Below are positions 63,840-64,000 of a stretch of DNA of 64,000 bases, one piece after another; position 1 is the stretch's first letter, and each line of letters opens with the position of its first letter. The notes below the pieces were generated by a model. It did no database searches, had not been told where the DNA came from, and saw nothing but the letters and a program-made list of their open reading frames with translations. The stretch is from positions 62,001-126,000 of the forward strand of contig NZ_JPVO01000044.1 of assembly GCF_000772955.1 (NCBI RefSeq), given 5' to 3'. The stretch comes from Ureibacillus sinduriensis BLB-1 = JCM 15800 (GTDB lineage: Bacteria > Bacillota > Bacilli > Bacillales_A > Planococcaceae). The position numbers were made by a program, and so were the translations under genes.

Positions 63840-64000
63840 AAACATTAAGAATGCTGGGAATCTGTATGCTAAAATATTCTCTTTTAAGATTAAATTGTCA
63901 ACATAAACAATAGAATCTTCTGACTTAAGTTGTTGAAATTTGGAAGTATGATTGATAAAATTTATTTATATTTTCAGAAAATTCTAAGTTCTGATCGGGG

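Overview
The window comes from the chromosome of a low-GC, endospore-forming member of the Bacillales. Gene content points to the Planococcaceae (Lysinibacillus/Solibacillus/Ureibacillus type). The evidence is spore genes (tlp, an alpha/beta-type SASP, a gamma-type SASP array, cotJABC, prkA-yhbH-spoVR, a KatX-like catalase), Gram-positive envelope genes (ltaS, an SLH-anchored nucleotidase, a YkuD transpeptidase, a YocH-like 3D protein), strong AGGAGG ribosome sites and frequent TTG/GTG starts. I see no rRNA, tRNA, CRISPR array, prophage or intact insertion sequence.

Layout. 1-6.5 kb: an edge-truncated globin-type chemoreceptor, a LysR regulator, a LysM/3D wall protein, ltaS and tlp. 6.6-13.1 kb: a tight six-gene minus-strand operon (KAS III, ATP-grasp ligase, OleD-like reductase, lactonase-like MBL hydrolase, PaaK/F390-type adenylating enzyme, GNAT-like protein), which looks like an undescribed lipid-type biosynthetic pathway. 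A DUF2156 (MprF-catalytic-like) plus GtrA pair is divergent from it. 15-21.2 kb: a Cache chemoreceptor and pstS-pstC-pstA-pstB-phoU behind an 11-bp-phased Pho-box array. 21.6-24.8 kb: an alanine symporter facing alaR-alaT. 25-35.2 kb: housekeeping and small genes, including sstT, ampS, ykuK, a free-standing caspase/CHAT-like protein, and dapA behind a lysine riboswitch. 35.4-46.2 kb: a SASP, an SLH-nucleotidase, nrnB, an LLM oxidoreductase, a DUF4097 repeat protein, a decaying DUF1540 gene and a 785-residue protein with two isoprenoid-synthase-like halves. 46.3-55.8 kb: a sporulation block in which cotJABC is split by an alternating two-type hairpin repeat array and diverges from prkA-yhbH-spoVR, followed by catalase and Mn-catalase genes. 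55.8-64 kb: RNase J, MBL hydrolase, ykuD, EamA and YitT membrane proteins, a phosphoesterase and gamma-SASP genes.

The strongest candidates for new biology are the six-gene operon (6625-13116), the tandem isoprenoid-synthase protein (42809-45166), the caspase-like protein (30194-30751), the repeat array inside the cotJ operon (46923-47432) and the expanded gamma-SASP (62439-63257). All functional calls rest on recognised motifs and family memory; no database search was run.
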